The position numbers and the translations under genes are program-made. The notes under the pieces are model-generated. The model did no database searches. It saw nothing but the letters and a program-made list of their open reading frames with translations, and was not told where the DNA came from. Positions 1 through 7,283 of a DNA stretch of 9,787 nt are shown piece by piece. This DNA comes from Betaproteobacteria bacterium RBG_16_58_11. Lineage in GTDB: Bacteria > Pseudomonadota > Gammaproteobacteria > Burkholderiales > Thiobacteraceae. The DNA is taken from NCBI GenBank assembly GCA_001770235.1, contig MEQN01000150.1:952-10738 (forward strand), read 5' to 3'. The number at the start of each line of letters is the position of its first letter. Positions within the stretch are counted from its first letter, which is position 1.

Positions 1-732
1 GCTGGCGTTGAGGGTGACGCCACCGGGGCGCTCCGGCGCGCTTTGCAGTTCGGAGGATTCGAGCTTGATGAGATCGGCATTGGCCAGCAACTCGACTTTG
101 CACTGCAAGGCGCGGCACAGCGATGCGAGCATGGGTTTGGTATCTGGATAGTAGGCGGCAAGCTGGCTGCGCAGGAAATAAACCGACTGGCCCGCCAACA
201 ACAGGCATAACACCCCTATTCCCACACCCCAGACGGCGCCCAGCCAACGCGCGCGCTTTTCTTGGGTAGTGAGCTGTAGCTGCAAATTATTGAGTTTCTC
301 ATGCAATTCGGGCGTGATATGCAAACCGGACTTGGGGGTTTCATCGACTTCTTCGATCAGTTCCGGATGGGCGCTGGCGGCGATTTCGCGGTTGATGGCT
401 TCTGCTTCGCGTTCGATTTGATCGTCGGTGGGGATCGGAAACGTGGCCGACATCGACTCGGAAATGGTCAAGGGGCGCACATCATGCACTTGGATTTGCG
501 AGAGCTCCGATTGATCAGCCTCAACTTCGTCTTCAAGCTCATCCCTGAATTCATCGGTCGAGGGCGCCATCAGGCTGAAGGTCTCAATCGGGGTGACCAG
601 CGTCTCGAATGCATTGAACACATAGGCGCATTTGCCGCAGCGCACTTTACCGGCATGCGCGTCGAGCTGATCCGGCTTGACGCGGAATACCGCGTGGCAG
701 GAGGGGCAAGTGGTTTGCATGGCGTCGCTCAT
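1..732 (-). CDS. Zinc-ribbon / DUF3426 membrane protein (C-terminus off the window)
   Basis: This open frame starts at 732 and runs off the left edge, giving 244 codons without a stop. The N-terminus reads MSDAMQTTCPSCHAVFRV and holds a four-cysteine zinc ribbon (C9, C12, C32, C35) of the MJ0042 type that usually opens DUF3426 proteins. An acidic, probably disordered stretch follows. One membrane segment spans about residues 163-187, after which the DUF3426 domain begins and is cut. The expected topology is zinc ribbon in the cytoplasm and C-terminal domain in the periplasm. The role of the family is not established. The start ATG overlaps the prmA stop in an ATGA, so translation is probably coupled; a second in-frame ATG at 720 is also possible. 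The family call is firm, the function unknown. Confidence 0.85.
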   Translation of the reverse strand, partial: MSDAMQTTCPSCHAVFRVKPDQLDAHAGKVRCGKCAYVFNAFETLVTPIETFSLMAPSTDEFRDELEDEVEADQSELSQIQVHDVRPLTISESMSATFPIPTDDQIEREAEAINREIAASAHPELIEEVDETPKSGLHITPELHEKLNNLQLQLTTQEKRARWLGAVWGVGIGVLCLLLAGQSVYFLRSQLAAYYPDTKPMLASLCRALQCKVELLANADLIKLESSELQSAPERPGGVTLNAS

Positions 733-1616
733 CGCCGTATGCCGCTCAAGCACGCCCAGCCTTCATCGATGACGGCGGGGTGCATATTGAACCATTCGCC
801 GTAAAGGCCGCGCATTTCTTCCGCTTGTTCGGCCAGGATGCCGGACAGCACGATCCGGCCGCCCGCCTGCACGCGCGCGGCGAGCATCGGCGCCAGAACT
901 TTAAGCGGATTGGAGAGGATATTGGCGATCACGACATCATATTGTGCACCAGGTGCCGCATCCGGCAAATAGAAATGCGCGTCCACGTCATTGCGCGCGG
1001 CGTTGTCGCGTGCCGATTGCACTGCTTGCGGATCGATATCGATGCCGGTCACGTCGCCCGCGCCCAGTCGTTTCGCCGCGATGGCGAGAATGCCCGAGCC
1101 GCAGCCGTAATCCAAGACCGACTCAAAGCCGCGCAGATTCGCGTCCAGCCATTGCAAGCACAACCGTGTCGTGGGGTGGCTGCCGGTGCCGAAAGCCAGG
1201 CCCGGATCGAGCACGAGATTGATCGCGGCGGTATCGGGCGCCGCATGCCACGACGGCACAATCCACAGCCGGCCGGAAATTTTAATCGGGTCAAATTGCG
1301 ATTGAGTCAGCCGTACCCAATCCTGCTCAGCAAGTTGCTCGATCTGATAGGGCGGTAGCGATTGGATATCGGCAACGCCGCAGGCTTGTTGCAGAATGGA
1401 GGCGATATCTGCATCGGTCTCGAATAGCGCACTCACCTGGCTGTCGTTCCAGGCTTCCGCCAGGCAGCCCGGCTCGCCGAAGATCGGCTGCTCGGCATCC
1501 GTTCCGGCGTGCGCGTCTTCGATGCTGACCGAGAGCGCGCCCAGCTCCATCAGCGCATCGCTCAGCGCGGTGGCAGTGGAGGAATCAGCGGGAATTTTGA
1601 GAACTTGCCACGGCAT
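729..1616 (-). CDS. prmA: Ribosomal protein L11 methyltransferase PrmA
   Basis: PrmA transfers methyl groups from S-adenosylmethionine to ribosomal protein L11 in the cytoplasm. The 295-residue length is normal for the family. The N-terminal part (about 1-110) is the L11-recognition domain. The C-terminal class I methyltransferase domain shows GTGSHPTT (143-150), the SAM-binding loop VLDYGCGSGILAIAAK (167-182), the acidic loop GIDIDPQA (191-198) and NILSNPL (232-238), the PrmA form of the N-(I/P)-P-type motif. It follows accC by 50 bp and overlaps the next gene by 4 bp, so it is most likely co-transcribed with the acc genes, a common arrangement in beta- and gammaproteobacteria. I see no strong Shine-Dalgarno before the ATG. 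Nothing in the protein looks damaged. Confidence 0.97.
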   Translation of the reverse strand: MPWQVLKIPADSSTATALSDALMELGALSVSIEDAHAGTDAEQPIFGEPGCLAEAWNDSQVSALFETDADIASILQQACGVADIQSLPPYQIEQLAEQDWVRLTQSQFDPIKISGRLWIVPSWHAAPDTAAINLVLDPGLAFGTGSHPTTRLCLQWLDANLRGFESVLDYGCGSGILAIAAKRLGAGDVTGIDIDPQAVQSARDNAARNDVDAHFYLPDAAPGAQYDVVIANILSNPLKVLAPMLAARVQAGGRIVLSGILAEQAEEMRGLYGEWFNMHPAVIDEGWACLSGIRR

Positions 1617-1640
1617 GGTCAGGACTCAGGCTGCGGGTGT

Positions 1641-1664
1641 GTAGGGGCGAGGCATGCCTCGCCC
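1641..1664 (+). repeat. REP-type palindrome, solo copy
   Basis: GTAG (1641-1644) is followed directly by a perfect 20-bp palindrome, GGGCGAGGCATGCCTCGCCC (1645-1664). The same 24 bp recur exactly at 4194-4217. A GTAG tetranucleotide at the foot of a hairpin is the hallmark of REP elements mobilised by TnpA_REP (RAYT) transposases; no such gene lies in the window. The element fills half of the accC-prmA gap and ends 2 bp from the accC stop. Neither strand has a T-run after the hairpin, so it does not look like an intrinsic terminator; it could protect 3' mRNA ends or act as a Rho/gyrase site, which is inference. Confidence 0.8.
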
Positions 1665-1666
1665 AC

Positions 1667-3019
1667 TCAAGACTTCTTCAGCGCTTCAAGCTTGTGCGTC
1701 AGGTAGTGAATCGACGCGCCGCCTTCGACAAAGGCGCTATCGGTCATCAAATCCTGATGCAGCAGGATATTGGTGTTAATGCCATCCACGATCATCTCTG
1801 ACAAGGCGATGCGCATGCGCGCAATGGCCTGGTCGCGCGTGTCGCCGTAGGCGATAACCTTGCCGATCATGGAATCGTAATACGGCGGCACGTAGTAATT
1901 TTGATACACATGCGAATCGACGCGGATGCCGGGGCCGCCTGGCGCATGATATTGCGTAATGCGGCCGGGCGAGGGCACCGAGGTGTAGGGGTCTTCGGCA
2001 TTGATGCGGCACTCAATGGCATGGCCGCGGAACACGATGTCTTTTTGCTTGAAACGCAGCTTTTCGCCCGCCGCGACGCGGATTTGCTCTTGGATGATGT
2101 CCACGCCGGTGATCAGTTCAGTGACCGGATGCTCGACTTGCACCCGCGTGTTCATTTCGATGAAAAAAAACTCACCGTCTTCATACAGAAACTCGAAGGT
2201 GCCGGCGCCGCGATATTTGATCTTGCGGCAAGCGGCCGCGCAGCGTTCGCCAATTTTGTCGCGCAGCTTGGGGTTCAGCAGGGGTGCCGGCGCTTCTTCG
2301 ATGATTTTCTGATGCCGGCGTTGCATGGAGCAATCGCGCTCGCCCAGATAGATCGCGTTGCCGTGTTCATCTGCCATCACTTGGATTTCAATGTGGCGCG
2401 GGTTTTGCAGGAATTTTTCGAGGTAAACCTCGGGATTGCCAAACGCCGCACCCGCCTCGGTTTTGGTCATGGAGACGGAATTCAGCAGATTAGCCTCGGT
2501 ATGCACCACGCGCATGCCGCGTCCGCCGCCGCCGCCGGCGGCCTTGATAATCACCGGGTAGCCGACCTCTCGACCGATGCGCAGGATTTCGTCCGGATCA
2601 TCCGGCAGCGCGCCTTCTGAACCGGGCACGCAGGGCACACCGGTTTCGATCATGGCGCGCTTGGCGTTCACCTTGTCGCCCATCATGCGAATGCTCTCCG
2701 GGCGCGGACCGATAAACACGAAACCGCTCGATTCCACGCGCTCGGCGAAATCGGCGTTTTCCGACAGGAAGCCATAACCGGGATGAATCGCCTCGGCATC
2801 AGTCACCTCCGCCGCCGCGATAATCGCCGGCACATTGAGATAGCTCAGATTGCTTTGCGCCGGGCCGATGCAAACTGACTCATCGGCGAGCTTTACATAC
2901 TTGGCTTCGGAATCGGCCTCGGAATGCACCGCGACCGTTTTGATGCCCATCTCGCGGCAAGCGCGCTGGATGCGGAGCGCGATTTCACCGCGATTGGCGA
3001 TTAGAATTTTTTCGAACAT
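1667..3019 (-). CDS. accC: Acetyl-CoA carboxylase, biotin carboxylase subunit
   Basis: AccC carboxylates the biotin on AccB using ATP and bicarbonate, the first half-reaction of malonyl-CoA synthesis for fatty acids. The protein has 450 residues, against 449 in E. coli, and the key residues fall at the same numbers: K116, K159, the glycine-rich ATP loop around 162-168 (GGGGGRG), E201, K238 (HQKIIE), E276, E288, N290, R292 and R338. The order is biotin-carboxylase N-terminal domain, ATP-grasp domain, and C-terminal domain from about 335. It lies 89 bp downstream of accB, with a modular inverted repeat in the gap, and 50 bp upstream of prmA, with a REP in that gap. An AAGG Shine-Dalgarno precedes the ATG by 7 nt. 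No defects seen. Confidence 0.98.
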   Translation of the reverse strand: MFEKILIANRGEIALRIQRACREMGIKTVAVHSEADSEAKYVKLADESVCIGPAQSNLSYLNVPAIIAAAEVTDAEAIHPGYGFLSENADFAERVESSGFVFIGPRPESIRMMGDKVNAKRAMIETGVPCVPGSEGALPDDPDEILRIGREVGYPVIIKAAGGGGGRGMRVVHTEANLLNSVSMTKTEAGAAFGNPEVYLEKFLQNPRHIEIQVMADEHGNAIYLGERDCSMQRRHQKIIEEAPAPLLNPKLRDKIGERCAAACRKIKYRGAGTFEFLYEDGEFFFIEMNTRVQVEHPVTELITGVDIIQEQIRVAAGEKLRFKQKDIVFRGHAIECRINAEDPYTSVPSPGRITQYHAPGGPGIRVDSHVYQNYYVPPYYDSMIGKVIAYGDTRDQAIARMRIALSEMIVDGINTNILLHQDLMTDSAFVEGGASIHYLTHKLEALKKS

Positions 3020-3034
3020 TTAAAACCTTAAGTT

Positions 3035-3101
3035 AACCGCGGAGGCGCAGAGACGCGGAGAACATTATTGCTTTCCTCTGCGTCTCCGCGTCTCCGCGGT
3101 T
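3035..3101. repeat. Modular inverted repeat A (accB-accC gap)
   Basis: Two 27-nt arms (3035-3061 and 3075-3101) are near-perfect reverse complements (about 23 of 27) around a 13-nt loop. Each arm is itself a tandem of three 8-nt modules ending in CGGAG, CAGAG and CGGAG, after a leading AACCG. The transcript of either strand could fold into a long hairpin. On the accB-accC mRNA it begins 7 nt after the accB stop and ends 15 nt before the accC start, just outside that gene's ribosome-binding site. It shares its architecture, and the edge GGTTCAAG, with the repeat at 4797-4899. It lacks a T-tract, so termination is not the obvious role. Confidence 0.85.
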
Positions 3102-3108
3102 CAAGCAA

Positions 3109-3564
3109 TTAACCGATGATAAATAGCGGCTCGCCGTATTCGACCGGCTGGCCATTCTCGATCAAGATCGCCTTGATCACGCCGCCCTGGTCGGCTTCGA
3201 TTTCGTTTAAGAGTTTCATGGCTTCGATAATGCACAGCGTATCGCCGGCATTCACGCTTTGACCCACTTCCACGAACACTTTGGCGCCGGGGGAAGCCGA
3301 GCGGTAAAAAGTGCCGACCATCGGCGATTTGACCGCATGGCCTTCGGGCTCGGCTGGTGCGGCGGGCACTGCGGGTGCGGCAACGGCCGGAGCGGCTGGC
3401 GCCATGCCGCCCATCATGTGCATCTGCGGCGCGGCATACATCATCTGCGGTGCGGCGGCGTGGCGGGTGATGCGAACCTTTTCTTCGCCCTCGGTGATCT
3501 CAAGCTCGGCGATGCCGGATTCTTCGACCAAATCGATAAGCTTTTTCAGCTTGCGTAAATCCAT
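3109..3564 (-). CDS. accB: Acetyl-CoA carboxylase, biotin carboxyl carrier protein
   Basis: AccB carries the biotin that AccC carboxylates and that the carboxyltransferase then uses to make malonyl-CoA. The 151-residue protein shows the usual layout: an N-terminal domain beginning [18 protein letters not shown], an Ala/Pro-rich linker (about 54-74), and a C-terminal biotinyl domain (about 77-151). The biotinylation motif is [12 protein letters not shown], with K117 the acceptor lysine; the common form is EAMKMMN, so the two Leu are a mild variation. E. coli AccB has 156 residues. A good Shine-Dalgarno, AAGGAAA (3570-3576), supports the ATG at 3564. It lies 18 bp after aroQ and 89 bp before accC. 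E. coli AccB autoregulates its operon; nothing in this window shows whether that applies here. Confidence 0.98.
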   Translation of the reverse strand: MDLRKLKKLIDLVEESGIAELEITEGEEKVRITRHAAAPQMMYAAPQMHMMGGMAPAAPAVAAPAVPAAPAEPEGHAVKSPMVGTFYRSASPGAKVFVEVGQSVNAGDTLCIIEAMKLLNEIEADQGGVIKAILIENGQPVEYGEPLFIIG

Positions 3565-3582
3565 AGCGGTTTCCTTGCGTAA

Positions 3583-4086
3583 TTATTTGGACAGCGCGTA
3601 ATCGAGCGCGAGCTCATAGCCCATGGGGCCAAGCCCGCTAATTACCCCGACCGCCAAATCCGAGAAATACGAATGATGGCGGAAGGGTTCGCGCGCGAAC
3701 ACATTGGAGAGATGTACTTCGATGAACGGGATGCCGACTGCCGAGATGGCGTCCCGCAAGGCGACGCTGGTATGAGTAAACGCCGCCGGGTTGATCAGGA
3801 TGAAATCGATGCCGTCGCGGCCGGCCTGGTGGATGCGATCGACCAGATCGGATTCGGCATTGCTTTGAAACACGGCAAGCTGGGCGCCCGCCGCCGCCGC
3901 GCGCTGTTTGAGCCGGGCGTCGATTTGTGCCAGGGTATCGCGGCCGTAATGCTCCGGCTCCCGGGTACCCAGAAGATTCAGGTTGGGGCCGTGGAGCACT
4001 AGGATGTTTTTCTTATTTGTGACGCTTGCCGCTGCTTTGGCTACGCCCGTTTTGGCCGTTTTGGAGACGGGTGCTTTTTTCAACAT
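3583..4086 (-). CDS. aroQ: Type II 3-dehydroquinate dehydratase
   Basis: AroQ dehydrates 3-dehydroquinate to 3-dehydroshikimate, the third step of the shikimate pathway, in the cytoplasm. The type II signatures are all present: [18 protein letters not shown] (31-48) with the catalytic Arg42 and Tyr47, [10 protein letters not shown] (73-82), [16 protein letters not shown] (98-113) with His105, and [18 protein letters not shown] (123-140). The enzyme core begins only at about residue 26. The first 25 residues are a Lys/Ala/Thr-rich extension not usual for this family of about 145-150 residues. No ATG, GTG or TTG occurs in frame between residue 1 and the core, so the extension appears real, although the ATG has no clear Shine-Dalgarno. 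The gene sits 18 bp before accB and probably heads the aroQ-accB-accC-prmA unit. Confidence 0.96.
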   Translation of the reverse strand: MLKKAPVSKTAKTGVAKAAASVTNKKNILVLHGPNLNLLGTREPEHYGRDTLAQIDARLKQRAAAAGAQLAVFQSNAESDLVDRIHQAGRDGIDFILINPAAFTHTSVALRDAISAVGIPFIEVHLSNVFAREPFRHHSYFSDLAVGVISGLGPMGYELALDYALSK

Positions 4087-4193
4087 AGGCGCGAGTTTGC
4101 CGCAAAAAGCCCGATTTTGTCCAGCAAATGGGCGAAATTGTCGTTAACTTGCAGGTTGACAAATAGCCGGTTTCCACTTCAAAGCGGAGGAAG

Positions 4194-4252
4194 GTAGGGG
4201 CGAGGCATGCCTCGCCCGGGTTGGAAGCGGGGCGGGCATACCCGCCCCCTAC
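4194..4252. repeat. Inverted pair of REP elements (BIME-like)
   Basis: The left unit is GTAG (4194-4197) plus the 20-bp palindrome at 4198-4217, identical over 24 bp to the copy at 1641-1664. The right unit lies on the opposite strand: CTAC at 4249-4252 closes a hairpin with 8-bp arms GGGGCGGG/CCCGCCCC (4229-4236 and 4241-4248) around CATA. An 11-bp spacer separates them, and both GTAG ends face outward, as in paired REP elements (BIMEs). It starts 6 bp after the stop of the TlpA-like gene. The remaining 107 bp before aroQ (4087-4193) contain no gene and no promoter that convinced me. Confidence 0.8.
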
Positions 4253-4258
4253 ATTGAT

Positions 4259-4783
4259 TTACAGTAAAGGCGCGAGGGCTTTATCCAATTCCTTTTTGCG
4301 TACCGCCCCCAAGCCCAGATATACCACCTTGCCTTGGCGATCGATGATGGCGGTGAACGGAATGCCACGGGCTTTGTTGCCCAGGCGGGTGGAGAAATTA
4401 TAGGCCTCCGGCCCGCCTATCAGCAGCGGGTACTTGATTCCAAAGGATTTGGCGAATTCAGCGACTTTGGCCGGCTCATCCAAAGCCAGGCCGACGATGG
4501 CAACTCCTTTATCGCGATAGGCGGCGTCGGCCTGAATAAAATCGGGAATCTCTTCCAGGCACGGCGGACACCAAGTGGCCCAGAAGTTGAGCACCAGCAC
4601 TTTTCCCTTCCAATTGCCGAGTTGCTGTGATTTGCCGGCAAGATCGACGAAGTTGGCGGCATAAAGCTGATCTGGTGTGATATCTGTATCGCCCGGTTCG
4701 ATCCGCCACAAACCGATGCCAATGCCCAGCGCCAAGGCTATTAGCGCCCCCAAAATGATAATTAAGCTATTGTTTTTAAGCAT
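4259..4783 (-). CDS. Membrane-anchored TlpA/ResA-type thiol-disulfide oxidoreductase
   Basis: This 174-residue thioredoxin-fold protein is probably a periplasmic disulfide reductase tethered to the inner membrane. Residues 7-25 form an uncleaved signal anchor (LIIILGALIALALGIGIGL). The fold begins near residue 40 and holds the active site WCPPC (71-75) after LVLNFWAT, the AhpC/TlpA-style insert with GLALDEP, and the cis-proline segment GIPFTAIID (140-148, Pro142). WCPPC is typical of reductases of the TlpA/ResA/CcmG group. The gene follows dsbD on the same strand after 138 bp, much of it an inverted repeat. Because DsbD supplies electrons to such proteins, a DsbD-client pairing is the natural reading; the final substrate (cytochrome c apoprotein, Cu-site assembly factor or other) cannot be told. 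The Shine-Dalgarno is weak. Confidence 0.92.
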   Translation of the reverse strand: MLKNNSLIIILGALIALALGIGIGLWRIEPGDTDITPDQLYAANFVDLAGKSQQLGNWKGKVLVLNFWATWCPPCLEEIPDFIQADAAYRDKGVAIVGLALDEPAKVAEFAKSFGIKYPLLIGGPEAYNFSTRLGNKARGIPFTAIIDRQGKVVYLGLGAVRKKELDKALAPLL

Positions 4784-4796
4784 TTAAGATATTTTT

Positions 4797-4899
4797 ACCA
4801 CGGAGTACACGGAGGACACGAAGTTTAAAGCTTGATACTGGATATGCGCAAAGAAGGATTTTGAGGTTTTAACTCCGTGTCCTCCGTGTACTCCGTGGT
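4797..4899. repeat. Modular inverted repeat B (dsbD-thioredoxin gap)
   Basis: Two 29-nt arms (4797-4825 and 4871-4899) are reverse complements with one mismatch, around a 45-nt loop. Each arm is three 9-nt modules: CACGGAGTA, CACGGAGGA, CACGAAG (CACGGAG in the other arm). The right edge reads GTGGTTCAAG, sharing GGTTCAAG with repeat A. It lies 22 bp after the dsbD stop and ends 13 bp before the start codon of the thioredoxin gene, the same placement relative to the downstream gene as repeat A before accC. The transcript should form a very stable hairpin; no T-tract follows. Confidence 0.88.
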
Positions 4900-4921
4900 T
4901 CAAGGTTTTAAAACCCCAAGC

Positions 4922-7267
4922 CTATTTCAACCCGCCATCCAAACTTTGCAGGAATTTCTCAGGCGCTTGGTAGCCGATGACGCGGGCGGGCTGCTCGACG
5001 CCTTCTTTATTGAAGAAAATGATGCCCGGGGGGCCGAATAGTTTGAAGCGTTTGAGCAAGGCCTTGTCCGCATCCGCGTTGGCGGTGACATCCGCTTGCA
5101 GCAGCAGCACATCCTTGAGCCGCGCCTGCACTTTCGGATCATTGAAGGTGAAGCGCTCCATTTCCTTGCATGAGATGCACCAGTCGGCGTAGAAATCCAG
5201 CATCACATTTTTCCCCTTGGCGGCTTGGATGCGCGCATCCAGTTCCGCGACGGTTTTCACCCGCTCGAATTTCAGGCCATGCTCGATCGGGGCGGCGATC
5301 GCCGCGCCGCTGCCGGCCGAACCCACGCGCATGCCGGAAAGCGGCTGCAAGATGTCGCGGCTGCCGGACAGCGCGCCGATGGCGAGCGAGACGCCAACCA
5401 CCAGCAAAATCACGCCCCAACCCTTCCAGAATTTCTTGAAGCCGCTGGCGTTGGGCGGCAGCGGATCAAGTGCGTGCAGGTAAATCGCGGAGATGATCAA
5501 GAGCGCTGCCCACAACAGCATGTGGAGCAAAGACGAAATGACCGGCGATATCAGCCAAATCGCCACGCCTAAGAGCAGCACGCCGAAGAAGGCTTTCACC
5601 GCATTCATCCAGCCGCCAGCGCGCGGCAGCAACGCGCCGCCGGCCACGCCCACCACGATCAACGGCGCGCCCATGCCCAGCGATAGGGCGAATAAGCTCC
5701 AGCCGCCCAGCCACGCATCGCCGGTTTGGCTGATATAGAGCAGCGCGCCTGCCAGGGGTGCTGCCACGCAGGGGCCCACGATCAGTGCCGATAGCGCGCC
5801 CATGATGAAAACGCCGCTTAAATTGCCGCCCTTCATCTTATTGCTGCTTTCGGTCAGACGGCTTTGAATGAAGCTCGGCATTTGCAATTCAAAAAAGCCG
5901 AACATGGAAAAAGACAGGACCACGAACACCACGGCGAAGGAGCCCAAGACCCAGGGGTTTTGCAGCGCGGCGGAGAGCAGCGCGCCGGATTTACCGGCCG
6001 CGACGCCGGCGGCGGTGTAAGTAATCGCCATACCCATTACGTAGGTCAGCGACAAGACAAAGCTTTTGGTTTTGGTGAGCTGATGGCCTTGGCCGGCGAT
6101 GATGCCGGAGAGAATCGGGATCATCGGGAACACGCACGGCGTAAACGTGAGCAGCAAACCAAAGCCGAAAAAGCTGGCGATGATCAGCCAGAAGTTGCCG
6201 CCTTTGAGGATGTTGGCGATTTGGGATTGTTCATCTTCGGGGACGGCGCGGCCGGGGATGGCCGCAGCGCTGGGTGAGGAATTCGCGGCGGCAGAGATTG
6301 CAGCAGGGGCAGGCGTTGGCGCGCTATCTGGCTTTGCTTCGGCGCCGGCAATCGGCACCATGCCCGGCACCAGCAAAACATCAAAACGCTTGTTGAGCGG
6401 CGGGTAGCAGACCCCCACTTTCTCGTTGCAGCCTTGATAATCCACGCGCAGCGATAGCTTCGGCGATGAGTTAGCCTCACGCTTGAGCAGCACTTCCGCC
6501 GCCACTGGGTGGTGATAGACCTCGGTCTTGCCGAAAGTGGGGTCAGTCTTTTCCTCGCCTTTAGGCAGCTTCACGCCCACGATGGACACGCCCTTGGAGC
6601 TCAGCAGGGTGACTTTTATTTTGTCGCGATAAAGATAAACGTTCGCGCTGGGCGTGAGATTCAGGGCCAGGGTAGTGGAATCTTTCTCATGCAATTCGAC
6701 TTTGAAGGCTTCTTCCGCCGGCAGCAATTCGTCGCCCGAGCCGCCCAGGCTGAGGCCCAGGTCTTTCAATGCGGCCAGCGCGCCGCCGCTTTTTGCTGCC
6801 GGGGCCGGAGCCGCAAAATTAACTTTCACGCTTTGCGTGAGCGGCGGGTAGCACACGCCAACATCGGCACAGCCTTGCGAAGTGGCTTTCAGGGTGATGA
6901 CCTGGGTGTTGCCGCGATTGACCGGCAGCTTGATGCTGAGCAGCCCGCGATGCGTTTCGACCTTGCCGAAAAATTCATCCTGCTTGATCTTGCCGGGGGG
7001 GATCTGCGGCGCGCCGAGCGTGGCTTCTTTTGGCTCGACCTCAAATTTGAATTTGTCGTGATACAGGTAATAGTCTTTTGCGACCAGATAGCGCACTTCG
7101 AGCGTGTTGCCATCCAGCGCCTTGGCCGAGATGACGAAGGCTTTTTCCGGTTCGAGCAGATCGGCTTCTTCCACTGCCTGGCTGAAAGTGGGAGAGAGCA
7201 GGTGCAAAGCGGCCAAGCCGAGGATGATTTTTTTCATGAGGTTTAGTCGTAGTGTGATGCCGCGCAT
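4922..7267 (-). CDS. dsbD: Thiol:disulfide interchange protein DsbD with two N-terminal alpha domains
   Basis: DsbD moves electrons from cytoplasmic thioredoxin across the inner membrane to periplasmic thiol proteins. In order: a signal peptide (hydrophobic about 13-27); a first alpha-type domain (about 38-150) with QGCADVGVCYPP (C133, C139); a second alpha-type domain (about 181-300) with QGCNEKVGVCYPP (C280, C287); an Ala/Pro linker (309-340); a beta domain of about eight membrane segments (357-632) with TPCVFPMIP (C378) and GPCVAAPLAG (C500); and a C-terminal gamma thioredoxin domain with FYADWCISCKEM (C697, C700). At 781 residues it is some 200 longer than E. coli DsbD (565), the excess being the second alpha domain. 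AAAAGG 9 nt before the ATG at 7267 supports that start; Met11 (7237) would give a more classical signal peptide but has no Shine-Dalgarno. It follows cutA by 16 bp, as in many proteobacteria. Confidence 0.97.
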   Translation of the reverse strand: MRGITLRLNLMKKIILGLAALHLLSPTFSQAVEEADLLEPEKAFVISAKALDGNTLEVRYLVAKDYYLYHDKFKFEVEPKEATLGAPQIPPGKIKQDEFFGKVETHRGLLSIKLPVNRGNTQVITLKATSQGCADVGVCYPPLTQSVKVNFAAPAPAAKSGGALAALKDLGLSLGGSGDELLPAEEAFKVELHEKDSTTLALNLTPSANVYLYRDKIKVTLLSSKGVSIVGVKLPKGEEKTDPTFGKTEVYHHPVAAEVLLKREANSSPKLSLRVDYQGCNEKVGVCYPPLNKRFDVLLVPGMVPIAGAEAKPDSAPTPAPAAISAAANSSPSAAAIPGRAVPEDEQSQIANILKGGNFWLIIASFFGFGLLLTFTPCVFPMIPILSGIIAGQGHQLTKTKSFVLSLTYVMGMAITYTAAGVAAGKSGALLSAALQNPWVLGSFAVVFVVLSFSMFGFFELQMPSFIQSRLTESSNKMKGGNLSGVFIMGALSALIVGPCVAAPLAGALLYISQTGDAWLGGWSLFALSLGMGAPLIVVGVAGGALLPRAGGWMNAVKAFFGVLLLGVAIWLISPVISSLLHMLLWAALLIISAIYLHALDPLPPNASGFKKFWKGWGVILLVVGVSLAIGALSGSRDILQPLSGMRVGSAGSGAAIAAPIEHGLKFERVKTVAELDARIQAAKGKNVMLDFYADWCISCKEMERFTFNDPKVQARLKDVLLLQADVTANADADKALLKRFKLFGPPGIIFFNKEGVEQPARVIGYQAPEKFLQSLDGGLK

Positions 7268-7283
7268 GACGCAGAGCCTTTTA

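Noticed and set aside
1641..1664. Palindrome considered as an intrinsic terminator of accC.
   Set aside because: No T-run follows on either strand, and an exact copy with the same GTAG foot is found at another junction, so a REP element explains it better.
2523..2543. Run of GCC triplets resembling a trinucleotide repeat.
   Set aside because: It encodes the glycine-rich ATP-binding loop of AccC, a conserved part of the enzyme.
1901..2620. A 239-codon open frame on the plus strand inside accC.
   Set aside because: It is antisense to a gene with every catalytic residue of biotin carboxylase, and its translation shows no family motif; it is a by-product of GC-rich codon use.
4087..4193. Search for an aroQ promoter; TGGACA with an 18-bp spacer to CAAACT was the best pair.
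   Set aside because: The -10 matches only 3 of 6 and the start site would fall almost on the ATG; not enough to call.
6509..7246. A 245-codon open frame on the plus strand opposite the alpha-domain part of dsbD.
   Set aside because: Composition is that of an antisense shadow and the opposite strand is certain dsbD.
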